A stretch of 64,000 nt of DNA from Capniomyces stellatus (lineage: Eukaryota > Kickxellomycota > Harpellomycetes > Harpellales > Legeriomycetaceae), in contig LUVW01000018.1 of NCBI GenBank assembly GCA_001661515.1, positions 268,177 through 332,176 on the forward strand, read 5' to 3'. Shown piece after piece: positions 61,197 to 64,000 of the stretch. A program made the position numbers and the translations under genes. How positions within the stretch are numbered: the stretch's first letter is position 1; each line of letters begins with the position of its first letter. The notes under the pieces are model-generated. The model was not told where the DNA came from. It worked only from the letters and a program-made list of their open reading frames with translations, and ran no database searches.

Positions 61197-62678
61197 GTTG
61201 GGCAAAAGAACGTGTGAAGAAAGTGAGTCGAACTAGCTATAACGAGCTAACAAGTTGATCGGTAAAATCCTGATGATATAAAACAGGAAGGAAAAAGAAA
61301 AAAAAAGGTAAAAATCGAGATAAAGACCGACTTGGAACCAAAGTATTTGTGTGCTAAACGATTGCCTTGTGGTTGGCAATAAGGCTGTGTGTGTCAAAAG
61401 TGGTAGTTTGGGTGACTGGGCATTTAAAGTTATAACAAGTAAAAAAAAACGTATTTGTAACTATCCAAAGCTTAATAAGAAAGGGAGCACCAGAAAATAA
61501 AAAAACGCACTGGCCCAAGTGTTGTTTTTGGTTTATTTTAACGACTAGCAATGTGAGAAAAAGAAATCACTAGTTTTTTCTTTATAGTAAAAAACTGCTA
61601 AAATTACTAAAACGAGAAAAAAAACAGATTGTGACTTTGCACTTTGTGACTATTATCTATAAAAAAAAAATAGATAATCAATACCGTTGATTTTCGATTA
61701 ATGAAGTTTCGACTCGTGCTTAGCTTATTCAGTTTTATTTTCATTTGAGTTTTTTTTCTTTTACTCTTTATTTGAAGATTTTACAATTCACTTTTAATAA
61801 GTATTTATACAAGTTCAGCTGGAAAAAAAAAAAAAATTAAATGATCGGGTTTCAACTTTATGATTTCATCTTTTTTTTTTTTCTCACCTAATGGAAATGG
61901 AAAAGACGAACAAGAGTTTACATAATCCAGGCAAATTGAAAATACAGTTAAATTAGTTTAATTAAAACGTAAATATAAACACAGACTATTAAACGTATAT
62001 TGTTACAAAATGGTTGTAATTGACTTGTATTTTGTTCTCAGCAACAATAATCAAGCAAAAGCAGCAAAAATAAAAAAAGAAAGGCAATTTTTCTTTAAAA
62101 AAAAAAAAGACGAGAAAAGAATGAAAAACACCAACATCAATCGTAATTGGTTGTATAATAGTCGAACAAGTAACCCAAATTGCAGGAGATTTTGCCGTTT
62201 CAAGTAGTTTATCTTTTTGAATTGACACACTGAGCAGGGCTCGGAAATACTCGCCTCCCTCCCTCCCTCCCTCCCTCCCTCCCTCCCTCCCTCCCTCTCC
62301 CCCCTCCCCAGCCATATTCTTGAAACAACGGCTGGGTTTAGTTTTAATTTTACGTTTACTTTTATTATTCCACAACAACCATGAGCTAATTGAAACTACG
62401 ATATTAATAAATACACAAATGAATTTATGGCATACATCAGCAGGCAAACAGGACCACCCCAACCATTGGCATGTGATCAAACAAGCCTTCATATCCCAAG
62501 AGTCAATCGGCACGAACTTCCGTCTTTCCTTCCTTTTTTCTTTTTTAATGGTTAACAAATAAATGATAGGATATATTTTTATTTTGGAATATTTAAAGTT
62601 GAAAAAGGAAATAAAATTAAAATTAAAATCAAATCAAGAAGATAGAAAAAGGTAGTAGGGAAATATCTAAACATCCAG
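61197..62678. other. Intergenic region with (CCCT)n tract
   Basis: 1.5 kb between GlnRS and transporter B, both on the minus strand. It contains many A/T homopolymers and the (CCCT)10 repeat at 62257-62296. It should hold the GlnRS 3' end and the transporter B promoter. No gene seen. Confidence 0.6.
62257..62296 (+). repeat. (CCCT)10 tetranucleotide repeat
   Basis: Ten perfect copies, continued by a C-rich tail to about 62310. On the minus strand this is (AGGG)10, a classical G-quadruplex motif, in noncoding DNA about 1.1 kb upstream of transporter B. Confidence 0.95.
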
Positions 62679-64000
62679 TTATGACTTGTTTGAATCTTCC
62701 TTCAAAGTGACGATTCTGTTAAGAATGAATTTAGGCAGATTGTCGGGGTTTCCAACAATAGCCGAGTAATCCACAACGCCACCAGGAGCTGGTGAGCCAG
62801 AAGAGGAAACAGACGCCCAGTCAACGTTGGAGAGGAGTGAGTCCTTGTCAACGCAAAAGTAGCCAGTTCTAAGAAATTGGAATCTCATATCCTCGCAGTT
62901 CAAGCCCTTCGCAGACCCAGAGTTGTTGTTGATAAACTTGCTGACCAAGTCGAGGAACCCGGTTTCAATGATGGCGTTGTTCTTTACTTGCAAAGATTCA
63001 GGGTTGATGTCTTCCAAGTAGCCGCCTGGAATGACAGACTTGTCGTGTGGGTTGGAGTGCTTAAACAGCTGGTTGTAAATACGCACCTGGTCAAGCTTGA
63101 CTGGGGAGTTTCTGCTCTTGCAAACCGGAACCCACTGGATATACGTCTTGGGTTTTGGAATTGGCTTGCCGTCATAGCCATCTTCATATCTGCAGATCAG
63201 CTCGGTGACGTTTCCGACCTTGTCGCGGATCACAGATGTGCAAGTGATTGGGTGTTTGGCATACAGCAGACCTACGGTTTTCCCGGGAGCCAGTCTATAG
63301 TAGTCAGGCGAGTCGACCTGTCTGAAGTCAGAACTGTCGATGTACAGCTCGCTTGTGAATGGAATAGTGTGTGTTCCAAACGACGGGTCACGTGGTTTGA
63401 ATGGCACTTCCAGCTCCTCAATGGTGTCGTTAGCCATGTTCTCCAGGCGAACTCGAATAGGGTCAAGCACAGCCATTAGTCTGGGGGCATTGCTGTTTAG
63501 ACAGTCACGAACATGGTTTTCCAGTCTTGCAACTTCAATCGACGTGTTTGCTGTGGTCACTCCCAACTCGCGAACAAAACCGTTGATGGCATCGGCTGGG
63601 ACTCCTCTTCTCCTGAGTGCTGGGAGCGTATAGAGTCTTGGATCCTCCAGCGACGAAACTATACCGTTTTCCACCAGCTTGAGTAGTTTCCTCTTTGACA
63701 AAACCGTGTTTGTTATGTTTAGTCTTCCGTACTCCCACTGTACAGGTTTGTACACATCAACGGCGTCGCACAGCCAGTAGTACGACTTGCGCGACTGGGT
63801 AAACTCTGTTGTGCATAGCGAGTGAGTGATGTTTTCAATCGAGTCACACAGGCAATGTGCAAAGTCGTAGGTTGGGTATATGCACCACTTGTCTCCTGTA
63901 CGGTGATGTGTAGCGTACATAACTCTGTACGCAACCAAATCCCACATCTGTGGATTTCCATCCTCGAGGTCCATCTTCATTCTCAAAATCGTCTCCCCAG
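62679..64000 (-). CDS. GLN4: Glutaminyl-tRNA synthetase, C-terminal part, truncated by window edge
   Basis: Class I synthetase that charges tRNA-Gln in the cytosol. The frame is open to the last base of the window, so the N-terminal domain and HIGH motif lie beyond it. At the truncated end it reads LRMKMDLEDGNPQMWDLVAY, then DKWCIYPTYDFAHCLCDSIE, both highly conserved in eukaryotic GlnRS. VLSKRKL is the KMSKS-type loop in its GlnRS form. The anticodon-binding beta-barrels follow, with EVPFKPRDPSFG and TYIQWVPV. The stop is at 62679-62681. About 440 codons are visible, in one exon. No oddity seen. Confidence 0.96.
   Translation of the reverse strand, partial: GETILRMKMDLEDGNPQMWDLVAYRVMYATHHRTGDKWCIYPTYDFAHCLCDSIENITHSLCTTEFTQSRKSYYWLCDAVDVYKPVQWEYGRLNITNTVLSKRKLLKLVENGIVSSLEDPRLYTLPALRRRGVPADAINGFVRELGVTTANTSIEVARLENHVRDCLNSNAPRLMAVLDPIRVRLENMANDTIEELEVPFKPRDPSFGTHTIPFTSELYIDSSDFRQVDSPDYYRLAPGKTVGLLYAKHPITCTSVIRDKVGNVTELICRYEDGYDGKPIPKPKTYIQWVPVCKSRNSPVKLDQVRIYNQLFKHSNPHDKSVIPGGYLEDINPESLQVKNNAIIETGFLDLVSKFINNNSGSAKGLNCEDMRFQFLRTGYFCVDKDSLLSNVDWASVSSSGSPAPGGVVDYSAIVGNPDNLPKFILNRIVTLKEDSNKS

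Noticed and set aside
61989..62558. 189-codon minus-strand frame with a Gly-Arg-Glu-Gly repeat
   Set aside because: The repeat is only the (AGGG)10 microsatellite; flanking codons are homopolymer-rich and no domain is visible.

Overview
This window looks like nuclear DNA of a fungus. The genes are eukaryotic, most are split by short GT-AG introns, and several belong to families best known from fungi: an RSC7/Swp82 chromatin-remodelling subunit, a Medusa-type DUF7082 regulator, and two Ecm3-like PIN-family transporters. Intergenic DNA is AT-rich. Proteins are inflated by Asn, Gln, Ser, Gly and acidic low-complexity tracts, and the standard genetic code fits throughout. I lean towards an early-diverging lineage, but the sequence alone does not prove this.

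Layout, left to right. (-) 496-10914: UBR1, the N-degron E3 ubiquitin ligase, carrying a 612-bp (AATCAG)n tract that encodes about 204 residues of alternating Gln-Asn. (+) 13124-15608: a bacterial-type histidyl-tRNA synthetase in eight exons with a mitochondrial-type leader. (+) 19426-22726: a seven-exon Medusa-like DUF7082 transcriptional regulator, isolated between 3.8 and 3.1 kb of gene-poor DNA. (+) 25822-27506: an ABHD1/2/3-type alpha/beta hydrolase. (-) 27875-30439: an unrecognised Ser/Asn-rich protein with a PPxY motif. (+) 36756-41453: RSC7-like subunit. (+) 42559-54149: a giant HEATR5/LAA1 protein, mostly in one 10.5-kb exon. (-) 54437-57113 and (-) 58474-61196: tandem PIN-like transporters. 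(-) 62679-64000: the C-terminal part of glutaminyl-tRNA synthetase, running off the window.

I resolved exon structures by requiring phase-consistent splice junctions and family-consistent protein across each junction. The 25 introns are 85-212 nt long; 24 are GT-AG and one is GC-AG. No operon logic applies. Functionally the window mixes housekeeping genes (two aminoacyl-tRNA synthetases, N-degron degradation, AP-1/HEATR5 trafficking, chromatin remodelling) with one developmental regulator and a lineage-specific transporter duplication. Intergenic stretches hold simple repeats, G-rich tracts (one containing an NNN gap), a possible small spliced gene near 17.6-18.3 kb, and a weak hint of a decayed reverse transcriptase near 34.3 kb. 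I saw no tRNA, rRNA, CRISPR array or intact transposon.
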